From JAJTFW01 sp046330075 (GTDB taxonomy: Bacteria > Bacteroidota > Bacteroidia > AKYH767-A > OLB10), in contig JAXLTL010000003.1 in assembly GCA_046330075.1 (NCBI GenBank), forward strand, positions 271,986 to 335,985: DNA of 64,000 nt, read 5' to 3'. The notes below the pieces were generated by a model. It was not told where the DNA came from and did not search any database. It saw nothing but the letters and a program-made list of their open reading frames with translations. Positions within the stretch are counted from its first letter, which is position 1; each line of letters starts with the position of its first letter. Made by a program: the position numbers and the translations under genes. Below are positions 42,979 to 51,295 of the stretch, in pieces.

Positions 42979-43914
42979 ATGAAAACATCAACAAGAGAAC
43001 AGGGATCCATGACCCTGGTTAAACAAGCATGTGTAAAAGTAGCAGGATTTGAGGATTTTCACAAGCGCCTGAGCAGAAAAATTCGAGTGGCGGGTAAGAG
43101 CGACAGTACTTTGTCAAACTACATGCGCCATCTGGCGGCAATGGCCCTTCATTTCGAGTGTATGCCCACGGAGCTGGATATGGAGCAGATTGAGGAGTAT
43201 CTGGATCTGATGCTGGAGCAGCACGATACACCCTCGGAGTCGTACTTTAAGTTTGTGGTGTATAGTCTTCGGTTTGCTTTTAAGGCAGAGGGGCTGGATT
43301 ATAAACGGATATCACTTCCGGCCATCAAGAAGGAGAAGAAGCTTCCGGTTATTTTGAGCCGTGATGAGATGCGCAAATTGCTACGTGTTCCGGTACTGTT
43401 GAAGCATCGGGTGCTATTGGGGTTGTTATACGGTTGCGGATTGCGGTGTATGGAAGTGCGAAGCATTAAACTCTCAGATATTGATTTTGATCGCCGGCAA
43501 TTACACATCCGCCAGAGTAAGGGTAAGAAAGACCGGTATGTTCCCTTGAATGACATGTTATGCCGTGGATTACGTGCATACATTGAGGCAGAGTCTCCCT
43601 CGGTTTATCTGTTCAATGGAAAACCGGATGGACGAGCCGGTGGCGATTTCGATAGTCGTTATTCTCAACGCGGTGTGCAATGGGTGGTGCAGCAGGCGTG
43701 TAAAGCAGCTGGAGTGAGTAAGGACGTGTCGGTGCATACGCTTCGACATACGTATGCTACGCATTTGCTCGAGGATGGACTGGATATCGTTTCCATCAAA
43801 GAACTACTCGGTCATGAACGCATCGAGACGACGATGATCTATCTTCACGTAGCTAAGAATGGAAGAAAAGCACCGTTCTCGCCACTGGATACACTTTATG
43901 CGGTGAAGGCTTGA
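42979..43914 (+). CDS. Tyrosine recombinase of the IS91-like element
   Basis: 311 residues: N-terminal SAM-like domain (FHKRLSRKIRVAGKSDSTLSNYMRHL) and catalytic domain with Arg in LLYGCGLRCMEVRSIKLSDID, Lys in QSKGKKDRYVPL, HTLRHTYATHLL (H-x-x-R), LLGHERIETTMIYLHV (His and Tyr nucleophile). The integron-integrase-specific insertion is not evident, and it is directly coupled to the HUH transposase gene, so it is taken as the IS91-associated integrase rather than IntI. Confidence 0.88.
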   Translation: MKTSTREQGSMTLVKQACVKVAGFEDFHKRLSRKIRVAGKSDSTLSNYMRHLAAMALHFECMPTELDMEQIEEYLDLMLEQHDTPSESYFKFVVYSLRFAFKAEGLDYKRISLPAIKKEKKLPVILSRDEMRKLLRVPVLLKHRVLLGLLYGCGLRCMEVRSIKLSDIDFDRRQLHIRQSKGKKDRYVPLNDMLCRGLRAYIEAESPSVYLFNGKPDGRAGGDFDSRYSQRGVQWVVQQACKAAGVSKDVSVHTLRHTYATHLLEDGLDIVSIKELLGHERIETTMIYLHVAKNGRKAPFSPLDTLYAVKA

Positions 43915-45038
43915 AGCCAGCCTGTGAGGTAGCGCAGGTAATCAATCAGGAATGGGATAGTATCAACAGCAGCGAAGTGTTGAACGTTTGGCAAAAGCGG
44001 ACACTTCGCCTGCTGCGTGATTGCCGTACTTCTGCCATGGGCGGACACGTAGACCGTTGTCCTGATTGTTCGTACACGCGCATCAGTTATAATAGTTGTC
44101 GTAATCGTCATTGCCCGAAGTGTCAGGTGATGGCGAAGGAAGACTGGGTGCAGGCCCGGAAGGAGGAGCTATTGCCTGTTCCGTACTTCCATGTGGTGTT
44201 TACACTGCCGGAACAGATCAATCGCCTTTGCCTGTTTGCTCCCGCAAAAGTGTATGATGCGCTTTTTGCTACAGCCTGGAGTGCCATCTATGACTTTGCC
44301 CGTGACCCCAAACATCTCGCCGCTCAAACTGGCATGATCGCTGTGCTGCACACCTGGGGACAAAACCTGAGTCTACATCCGCATCTTCATTGCATCGTAC
44401 CGGGTGGTGGCCTTAACGCCTCAGGTAAGTGGAAAACGGCGCGATCAAATGGGAAGTATCTGTTTCCGGTGAGAGCACTCAGTAAGGTTTTCCGGGCCAG
44501 AATGGTTGCCATGTTACGCAAGCATTTTCCCATTGAAGAAAAGGCCTTCTTCGAAGGACTCTTTAAAACCGAATGGGTCGTTTATGCTAAACGCCCCTTC
44601 GGTGGTCCGCAGCAGGTGATCGATTATCTGGGACACTATACCCACAAGATCGCTATCAGCAATCATCGATTAACAACTGTCACTAGTGAACAGGTGAGTT
44701 TCCGGTATAAAAATTATCGCAACGGACAACAGGGTGAACTCTCACTCACGCCGATAGAGTTCATTCGTCGGTTTGCACAGCACATATTACCCAAAGGATT
44801 CGTGCGCATCCGGCATTATGGCATTCTGTCCTCGCGTACCAAAGCGAAAGCCATTCCTGCCATTCATCTCCAATTGGTCAATAAAATCATAACCTTGGAT
44901 AAACAACAACGGCGCAAAGCACCTCCGGTACTTTGCCCATGCTGTAAAAAAGCTACGCTTCAAACTATCATGCGATTTGACCATCGTGGGCCGCCTGCTA
45001 CTTATTCAGAAATCAAACCCAATAAAAATGCTGCTTAA
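43911..45038 (+). CDS. IS91 family HUH transposase
   Basis: 375 residues: zinc-binding domain with Cys50, 53, 63, 68 and 71 (CPDCSYTRISYNSCRNRHCP then KC), the HUH motif LHPHLHCIVPGG (156-160), a Tyr motif in VIDYLGHYTHKIAISNHR, and an extra C-terminal zinc-binding pair (LCPCCKKA). These enzymes drive rolling-circle transposition. A TTG start at 43911 overlaps the recombinase stop codon by 4 bp, so expression is coupled. Intact length for the family. Confidence 0.9.
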   Translation: MKPACEVAQVINQEWDSINSSEVLNVWQKRTLRLLRDCRTSAMGGHVDRCPDCSYTRISYNSCRNRHCPKCQVMAKEDWVQARKEELLPVPYFHVVFTLPEQINRLCLFAPAKVYDALFATAWSAIYDFARDPKHLAAQTGMIAVLHTWGQNLSLHPHLHCIVPGGGLNASGKWKTARSNGKYLFPVRALSKVFRARMVAMLRKHFPIEEKAFFEGLFKTEWVVYAKRPFGGPQQVIDYLGHYTHKIAISNHRLTTVTSEQVSFRYKNYRNGQQGELSLTPIEFIRRFAQHILPKGFVRIRHYGILSSRTKAKAIPAIHLQLVNKIITLDKQQRRKAPPVLCPCCKKATLQTIMRFDHRGPPATYSEIKPNKNAA

Positions 45039-45238
45039 AAAAAAGACCTGCTATGTGGGCTGAAGTTGTATTGCCCTCACGTCATAATTTCCGGCTAAAT
45101 GCACCAGACCTGATCATCGAAAGAAACAAATGACCAGCTTTTCTGCAAAAACTTTCTGAATACTCCTGAGCTTCTTGCTCCAATTAAACGTCCAAGTCGT
45201 ATTCATTCCCCATAAAGCGGTCCCGCGAAAGCAGGCTT

Positions 45239-45302
45239 CCGTGCAACAGGGGTTTCATTGTTCGGTCTGCGACCGCAACGAAACCTTAGTTGTTATGTGC
45301 CG
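45239..45302 (-). other. attC-like site g (short form)
   Basis: About 64 bp: arms AGGGGTTTCATTG and CAACGAAACCTTAG around a GC-rich core (CGGTC-TGC-GACCG). R'' GGCACATAAC is the exact complement of the start of its cassette (TTATGTGCC after site c). Crossover expected between 45246 and 45247. Confidence 0.75.
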
Positions 45303-45307
45303 TTCTT

Positions 45308-46429
45308 CTATTCTTCGTCCTCGTCCGTGTCCTCATAGTTAAACTCAACTTTGCTTTGAATTACTACTTCGTCAAGGATTTTGTTTAGATAACCTTGTTT
45401 CACAGCATCGTTAAATCTGTCGTTGAGGGTCGGAATATTTATCACTTCTTCAATGCAGTCCATATAGGTGTCAACTATGGCTTTTATTGAATATGTCTTG
45501 CTTGCATTGTCCCTGATTTTCTTTAATAGGTCTTCTGTCGGTTCGGTTGATTTAATTACAAAAGTGATTGGATACTTCTGTATTTTGTCAATGTCGAGAA
45601 AGTATTTTTTGAAGTCCAAAGTTTCTGTTACTTGAAAAAATCGCCCAAGCGGTTTCATTACAAAGTCAATACCTCCGTCATTTGCGTTTGTCCTACCTGT
45701 TTTGTAAAGTTTCAAATTCTCTTTGTTTAGTTTTTCAAGTTCGTAGCCCCAAAATATTTGCTGGTCGTGATAGAAATACTTGAGAATGGAATAACTAACG
45801 ATTTCAAAGAGCCTTGCATCTACATTTGGTGCAAGCAAACCAATTACAAACTCCTCAATTTTTTTCGGGGTAGTCTTGCCAATTTCTTGCAACTCCTCAC
45901 AAGATTTCACAAAGCGTTGAAAAGCATCTTGCTTTGTCTTGGAATATTCGTCAATAATTTCAATGATAGCCTTTGCGATATTGAAGTTGGCTTTGCCAAC
46001 TTTTATTTTCAAAAGGTTTTCATTTATCCAATAACGATTTGTCTCGTGGTTGCGAAGAATTGGAATAAACTCTGAACTTGGAAAATATTTCTGAAATTCC
46101 GAGTTCATTCTGTTGTTCAATGCGTGATTTTGAAGTTTGCTCCCAAAAGGTAATTCTCTTTGGCGTTTGAAAAGTTTTACAAACGCTGCTCCTTCGTATT
46201 TTGAATAATCACCTTTTTGGTCAAAGCCATTGGCGATATAATCTTCTATGATAACATAGATAGCGTAAAGGTTTGCGAAACTTGAACGAGATTTTGAACC
46301 CTTATTTGCAGAACGGGTTTTCTCGTTTATGTATTGAACTAGTTGGCTCTTATCGAAAATATCGTCAGCATTTTTGCCAAAGTGTTTTTCTAAAACCGAT
46401 TTAATGTTTGCTGTGAATATATTTTCCAT
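45308..46429 (-). CDS. Putative type II restriction endonuclease
   Basis: 373 residues from the ATG at 46429 (MENIFTANIKSVLEKHFGKN). A likely PD-(D/E)xK core is seen in TNANDGGIDFVMKPLGRFFQVTET (Asp, then Gln-Val-Thr-Glu). It starts inside the end of the methyltransferase gene (29-bp overlap), the usual tight arrangement of a type II pair. With a YhdJ-like methylase the target may be ATGCAT, but specificity of the nuclease cannot be read directly. It ends with an acidic tail (YEDTDEDEE). Confidence 0.78.
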   Translation of the reverse strand: MENIFTANIKSVLEKHFGKNADDIFDKSQLVQYINEKTRSANKGSKSRSSFANLYAIYVIIEDYIANGFDQKGDYSKYEGAAFVKLFKRQRELPFGSKLQNHALNNRMNSEFQKYFPSSEFIPILRNHETNRYWINENLLKIKVGKANFNIAKAIIEIIDEYSKTKQDAFQRFVKSCEELQEIGKTTPKKIEEFVIGLLAPNVDARLFEIVSYSILKYFYHDQQIFWGYELEKLNKENLKLYKTGRTNANDGGIDFVMKPLGRFFQVTETLDFKKYFLDIDKIQKYPITFVIKSTEPTEDLLKKIRDNASKTYSIKAIVDTYMDCIEEVINIPTLNDRFNDAVKQGYLNKILDEVVIQSKVEFNYEDTDEDEE

Positions 46430-47300
46430 TTGGCTCTTCAAATAATTTTAAGGTGTTGGCGGTAGCCAACTTTTCTGTTTCAAATGTGCGGATTTCCTTT
46501 TGTAGTTTTTCGCCTTTAAACTCTTTGGCTAATTGTAATCTCCGCAAACCGATTTTTACATATTCGTCTTGAAGTTCTATTCCAATGGAATTTCTGCCAA
46601 GTTCTTTTGCTACAAAGCAAGTAGTAAATGTTCCCGAAAATGGGTCCATAACTAAATCACCTTCGTTTGAACTTGCTTTGATAATTCTTTCAAGTAAAGC
46701 GATTGGTTTCTGTGTCGGGTGATTTTCGTATTCGTCCATTCGATAACGAACCCTTGCAAATTCCCAAACATTGCCAGGAACTTTCTCTGAACTATAAACT
46801 GTCGGAACAGCTTTGCGATAGTCAATAAGTTTACGTTTTGCCCCTGTTTTTGCTTCGACTAAAATGTCGTTTGTGTTAAAAGTGTAGTTGTTTTTGTCTT
46901 TTACACAAAACAAAATCGGCTCATACATTGAACCATAGTATTTTTTGGCTTGAACACCTGAACTGTCGTAATACCAAACAAGACGAGAAAGTATGTTTAA
47001 CTTTTTGCGAAGATAAATGTCAAAAAACGGCATAAACTGTGTCGCTGTCATTACATAAAAACTACCGTTTGGTTTAAGTTTTTGAATACACAAGTCAAGC
47101 CACTCGTAGCACCATTCAAGGTATGCTTCTTCGGTTTTCCATTTTTCAATGTGTCCGTTGAAGTTCTTACCAATGTTATATGGTGGGTCGGCAAAAATTA
47201 AGTCCACCGAGTTATCTGGTAGCGTTTTCAATGCTTCCAAAGCGTCTCCGTGAATAATTTTATGTTGTTCGTTACCTAATATTTCCATTTTCAAATTCAT
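46401..47300 (-). CDS. DNA adenine methyltransferase, YhdJ-like
   Basis: 299 residues, very close to E. coli YhdJ in motifs: KIIHGDALEALKTLP, VDLIFADPPYNIGKNF (catalytic DPPY), LVWYYDSSGVQAKKYYGSMYEPILF, VEAKTGAKRKLIDYRK, VPGNVWEFARVRYRMDEYENHPTQKP and DPFSGTFTTCFVAKELGR (SAM binding). YhdJ methylates the second adenine of ATGCAT. A second ATG at 47288 is also possible. First gene of the restriction-modification cassette, so the host is protected before the nuclease is made. Confidence 0.9.
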   Translation of the reverse strand: MNLKMEILGNEQHKIIHGDALEALKTLPDNSVDLIFADPPYNIGKNFNGHIEKWKTEEAYLEWCYEWLDLCIQKLKPNGSFYVMTATQFMPFFDIYLRKKLNILSRLVWYYDSSGVQAKKYYGSMYEPILFCVKDKNNYTFNTNDILVEAKTGAKRKLIDYRKAVPTVYSSEKVPGNVWEFARVRYRMDEYENHPTQKPIALLERIIKASSNEGDLVMDPFSGTFTTCFVAKELGRNSIGIELQDEYVKIGLRRLQLAKEFKGEKLQKEIRTFETEKLATANTLKLFEEPNGKYIHSKH

Positions 47301-47412
47301 TTAAAAGTCGTTTCAAATTTAGTCAAAAAAACAGGTCGTCCGTTTAAAAGCTGTCTGTTTTAGTTCACAGTTATTTCGTTGTAGCACTGTCTTTTAGAAT
47401 GGCACATAACGG

Positions 47413-49071
47413 CAGTTCGTGCAAAAACAAATTTAATAATTCGCTTTTAACCTATTACGCTCCATGATGGCCTATAGTATGAGAATAATTCGTTGATTGT
47501 AATGCGCTTAATAGTGCGCCATAAAGCTAAAAGCGATAAAAAACACCTCTCCAGGCGTGTTTTTAGCCCTGTAAAGCCTAAAATTCCTACGGCCCGGACA
47601 AAGTTGTACACCAGGAAGATTATCCCGAACTCTCCATTGTTCTTTTTTAGTCCCTTTAGCAGGATGTGGTCGTACCCCCATTGGCGTTTGATGGTGCCGA
47701 AGGGGTGTTCGCAAAGGCACTGTCTTTTTTGATAAAGCTCTTTTTCTCGAAGTAGTCGCTTGTTATTGGCTTCTACGGCTTCTGCATTCTCGCTGCGTTC
47801 AATGATTCTTCCGTTGGGGTTGGTGGTGCATTCGCTCCTTACCGGACATGTTTTACAGGCCGGTGTCTTATAATGCCTGACCTGCGTTTCGCTAGTCTTC
47901 CGGTATTTCTTGGTGTACCATTTGCCGGTGGTCTTCATCACATTGCCAGCCGGACAGAGATATTGATCTTTCTTTGGATGGTAGATGAATCGTTCGCCAT
48001 AATAGGGTGCAGTGGGCACCGGATTGCTCCGGTTTACTTCCTGAAAGGCCACGAAAGTTATGATGCCATTCGACATGCATTGCTGTAACTGTTCACCATT
48101 GTGATAACCTTTATCCGCCAGTGCACTTAATCGTTCTTTATTGCAAATCTTTTTTACTTCCATGGCTACCGGAAACAATGCTTTGCGATCATTGGTATTA
48201 GTGGTTTCGTAATGGACGATTAATTTGTTCTTCTCATCAACAGCCGTCTGAACGTTGTAAGCAACTTCGATTACACTTCCATGTAATATCATTGTTCTGG
48301 AATCCGGGTCGGTGGTGGATATTTGTCCGTCGCCCTGTTCATCGAGTTGTTTCTGGAGCTGGTCGTACTTCAATCCTCGCTCAGCTTGTATTAAAATCTT
48401 CTCCGCTAGATTTTCCGTTTGTTCTGCATCGGCCTGATCCATTTCATTGAAGTAATCAATTATCTTATCGCTGACGTGATCCAGTTGCCGATCGATCTTT
48501 GCCTGATTATAGTTGTTCTTTTTAGAGTTAACCGCCCGGAACTTCGATGAGTCGATGCCGATCAGGTCACCATCAATGATGTTCCATGACCTGCAGCATT
48601 GAACGAAATGACGGAATAAATTACGGAATGCTTCCGGATTCTCACTTCTGAATCCGGCTATAGTGCGAAAGCAAGGTTGTAAACCTTTCAACAACCAGAT
48701 CAGTTCAATGTTCCGCTTGCATTCCCGCTCTAATAAACGTGAAGTGCGAATACGATTCAAATAGCCATAAAGATATAGCTTCAATAAATCAGCAGGATCA
48801 TATCCGGGTCTTCCATCTTCCGACTTCACCATTTTCTTAAAGCCTAGTTTCGTTAGATCAAGTCCCTTTATAAAAAGATCTACCAAACGTACAGGATTAT
48901 TTTCATTAATGCTTTCCTCTAATGTAGCCGGAAAAAGCACTGTCTGATCACGATCAAATCCGGTAATGTATCCCATGCTGTTTAAAATTGATTACAATGG
49001 AAAGATATATTCAGATTGAATTATCTGCAAGTAAAATAGAGTTAAGTTATGAGTGGTTTTTGCACAGTCTG
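47413..49071 (-). mobile_element. IS1182-like insertion sequence, copy 1 (1659 bp)
   Basis: Terminal inverted repeats CAGTTCGTGCAAAAAC (left) and CAGACTGTGCAAAAAC (right, inverted) agree at 13 of 16 bases. Four-base target duplications ACGG lie at 47409-47412 and 49072-49075. Identical over its length in transposase translation and coordinates to copy 2. Confidence 0.93.
47447..48976 (-). CDS. IS1182 family transposase, copy 1
   Basis: 509 residues: DUF772-type N-terminal domain (PVRLVDLFIKGLDL, GRPGYDPADLLKLYLYGYLNRIRTSRLLERECKRN), then an RNase-H-like DDE core (IGIDSSKFRAVNS; ALADKGYHNGEQL; a CKTCPVRSECTT zinc-like cluster; KRQCLCEHPFGTIKRQWGYDHILLKG, with the C-terminal Glu). Full length with no frameshift, so likely active. 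The only ORF in the element. Confidence 0.93.
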   Translation of the reverse strand: MGYITGFDRDQTVLFPATLEESINENNPVRLVDLFIKGLDLTKLGFKKMVKSEDGRPGYDPADLLKLYLYGYLNRIRTSRLLERECKRNIELIWLLKGLQPCFRTIAGFRSENPEAFRNLFRHFVQCCRSWNIIDGDLIGIDSSKFRAVNSKKNNYNQAKIDRQLDHVSDKIIDYFNEMDQADAEQTENLAEKILIQAERGLKYDQLQKQLDEQGDGQISTTDPDSRTMILHGSVIEVAYNVQTAVDEKNKLIVHYETTNTNDRKALFPVAMEVKKICNKERLSALADKGYHNGEQLQQCMSNGIITFVAFQEVNRSNPVPTAPYYGERFIYHPKKDQYLCPAGNVMKTTGKWYTKKYRKTSETQVRHYKTPACKTCPVRSECTTNPNGRIIERSENAEAVEANNKRLLREKELYQKRQCLCEHPFGTIKRQWGYDHILLKGLKKNNGEFGIIFLVYNFVRAVGILGFTGLKTRLERCFLSLLALWRTIKRITINELFSYYRPSWSVIG

Positions 49072-49378
49072 ACGGTTCGGGGGTTAAAGAAGTGGCGGTT
49101 TAGAAGCACAAACTGTCCGCAACCAAAAAAGTTTATAGAAACCACAAATGTTTGATTAACCAATGAACCCGCCATTTCTTTTAACCCCATGTTATCAGCT
49201 GCCCTTCTGTCTGTCCGAAGCGGTGTCAGTTGAGTTTTGCAGTGTCTTATGGCTGAGAACAGGTGCGGTTGCTTGCACTCTCTTTTGCTTTTGCTGCGTT
49301 TGCCTGTGAGGGGTGGCAAAAGCAAATGTGAGTGCAAATGCGGTGGCTTTATTGGGTGTGTCATTGCAATTATTGGCT

Positions 49379-51283
49379 TCATTGTCTGCTTATAATTTTA
49401 CTCTCAAATTTCATTAAATTCAAACTTGTTAAAATTACTATTAATGTTACTCCAACGTCTGCTGCAATAGCAAAAACTAAATTACTATAACCAATGGCGG
49501 CTAATGTGATGAATAGAATTTTTACGGTGATTGCTCCGATGGTGTTGAATTTTATTCTGCGTAAAGTTTTTTGTGAAAGCCGAATTAAAAACGGTATGAG
49601 TGAAAGTTTGTCGTTCATCAAAGCAATGTTTGCAGTTTCTATTGCCGTGTCGCTTCCTGCTGCTCCCATTGCTATGCCTACGGTGCTTTCTGCTAACGCT
49701 GGTGCATCGTTGATGCCATCGCCTACCATTGCAACGAATTTATATTGCTGCAACAACTCTTTTATTTTTTCGGCTTTGTTTTCGGGAAGTAAGCCACCGA
49801 ATATTTTTTTGATGCCTACTTGTTCGGCTACAAATTTTGCTGCGTTTTCGTGGTCGCCTGTGAGCATTACGGGTTCAATATTCATTGCTTCAATTTCCTT
49901 TAATGCTTCTGCACTGTCGGGTTTTATTTCGTCCATCAATCCAATAATTCCTGCTACTCCATTTCCAAAACTTACGACTACGCTTGTTTTGCCTTGTGAT
50001 GAAAGTTGTTCTACAATTCGTTCTGCTTCTTTATCTACTGGCTGATGTTCTTTTATAAATTCTAACTTGCCTACATAAATTGTTTCGTCCTCACACACTA
50101 AACATTTTGCTGTTGCTCCTTTACCCATCACACTTTTGAATGCTACGGTTTTGTGTGGTTCAAATCCTTCTTGCTTGCTTGCATCTACTATGGCTTGTGC
50201 AAATGGGTGTTCGGAAAATATTTCTGCTCCTGCGGTGCAAGCCAAAAGTTCTTCTCGGCTTGTTCCATTCAAAGGAAATATATCTGACACGATTGGATTT
50301 CCGAAAGTGATGGTTCGTGTTTTGTCTAATGCAATTGCTTTAATGCTTGCCAATGCCTCAATGTATTTTCCACCTTTTACCAATGCTCCTTTTGCTGATG
50401 CGTTGCCTATGGCTGCATAGATGGCTACTGGTGTTGATATGACTAATGCACAAGGACAAGCGATAACCAACAAAGTAATTGCTTGCTGCAACCAATGGTT
50501 TACATCTAAATGCAAAATGAAAACTGGAATTGCGAAAACTAAAACTGCCATTGCAATAATGGAAGGTGTGTAATACTTTGAAAATTGCTGAATGAATTTT
50601 TGTGTTTCGGATTTGTTTGCTGATGCTTCAAAAGTGAGGCGAATGATTTTTGAGAATGTGGTATCAATAGAAAGTTTTGTTGTTTCTATTTCTATGAAAC
50701 CGTTTTTGTTTAGTGTGCCTGCAAAAAGATTGTCGCCTGTGTGTTTGTCTTTTGGGATGGGTTCACCTGTAATAGCTGCTTCGTCAACTGTGGTTTCGCC
50801 TAAAATTATTTTTCCGTCAAGCGGTATCATTTCACCTGCCTTTACCTGAATAATTGTTCCCACTGAAATTTTATCAATGGGAACATTTTCATTTTGCGAT
50901 TTTACAAATGCTGTCTTGGGTGCTTTGCTTACTAATTCATCTAATGCAGATTTTGAATTTTCAATTCCAATATCTTCTAAGCGTTCGCCTAAAACATATA
51001 GCACTATTACAACTGCTGCTTCGGGAAATTCTTTTAAATAAAATGCTCCGATAACTGCAATTGTCATTAGTAAATTGATGCTGCTGAATTGGAGTTTGAA
51101 GATTGCTTTTACTCCGTTCCACATTACACCGTAGCCAATTCCTAAAATGAAAATGGCGAAAACAAAAGGTGCATAAGGCATAGGTATGTGTATGCCGATG
51201 ATGGATAGAATTTCTAAGGCAACTACAATTGTGATTGCGAAAAGAAGAAAGAGAAATTTTTTGTCGTGGAATGGCAGTTTCAT
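49379..51283 (-). CDS. Heavy-metal P1B-type ATPase
   Basis: 634 residues: membrane spans at the N-terminus without a CxxC metal-binding domain, actuator TGEP (172-175), CPC motif at 276-278 (LLVIACPCALVIST), phosphorylation loop ALDKTRTITFG with Asp320, HP motif SEHPFAQAIV, and GDGINDAPALA. The CPC plus spans fits Zn/Cd/Pb or Cu export from the cytoplasm. The usual DKTGT reads DKTRT, a variant of the phosphorylation motif. It is the last gene of the efflux operon and ends 180 bp from attC site c. Confidence 0.9.
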   Translation of the reverse strand: MKLPFHDKKFLFLLFAITIVVALEILSIIGIHIPMPYAPFVFAIFILGIGYGVMWNGVKAIFKLQFSSINLLMTIAVIGAFYLKEFPEAAVVIVLYVLGERLEDIGIENSKSALDELVSKAPKTAFVKSQNENVPIDKISVGTIIQVKAGEMIPLDGKIILGETTVDEAAITGEPIPKDKHTGDNLFAGTLNKNGFIEIETTKLSIDTTFSKIIRLTFEASANKSETQKFIQQFSKYYTPSIIAMAVLVFAIPVFILHLDVNHWLQQAITLLVIACPCALVISTPVAIYAAIGNASAKGALVKGGKYIEALASIKAIALDKTRTITFGNPIVSDIFPLNGTSREELLACTAGAEIFSEHPFAQAIVDASKQEGFEPHKTVAFKSVMGKGATAKCLVCEDETIYVGKLEFIKEHQPVDKEAERIVEQLSSQGKTSVVVSFGNGVAGIIGLMDEIKPDSAEALKEIEAMNIEPVMLTGDHENAAKFVAEQVGIKKIFGGLLPENKAEKIKELLQQYKFVAMVGDGINDAPALAESTVGIAMGAAGSDTAIETANIALMNDKLSLIPFLIRLSQKTLRRIKFNTIGAITVKILFITLAAIGYSNLVFAIAADVGVTLIVILTSLNLMKFESKIISRQ

Positions 51284-51295
51284 AATTTCTGTTTT

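Larger units (their letters stand above)
42891..45238 (+). mobile_element. IS91-like element with tyrosine recombinase, filling one cassette
   Basis: Between sites b and g lie only two genes, both on the plus strand against the array direction: a tyrosine recombinase and an IS91-type HUH transposase with overlapping stop/start. A hairpin (ACCCCGCATTCGCGGGGT) marks the left end and another GC-rich hairpin region (45218-45240) the right end. The exact ends are not provable from one copy. The cassette's original gene, if any, is not visible. Confidence 0.7.
47401..49204 (-). other. attC-like site c, interrupted by an IS1182-like element
   Basis: The R' end (GGCACATAACGG on the plus strand, 47401-47412) is separated from the rest (49076-49204) by the insertion. 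Removing the IS and one ACGG copy restores TAACGGTTCGGGGGTTAAAG...TTTTAACCCCATGTTATCAG. R'' GGGCAGCTGATAAC complements the start of the metal cassette (TTATCAGCAACCC). Confidence 0.78.

Noticed and set aside
42979..43914. Tyrosine recombinase as the integron integrase IntI
   Set aside because: It is translationally coupled to an IS91 transposase, oriented against the array, and lies within a cassette rather than beside attI; no IntI-specific insertion is visible.
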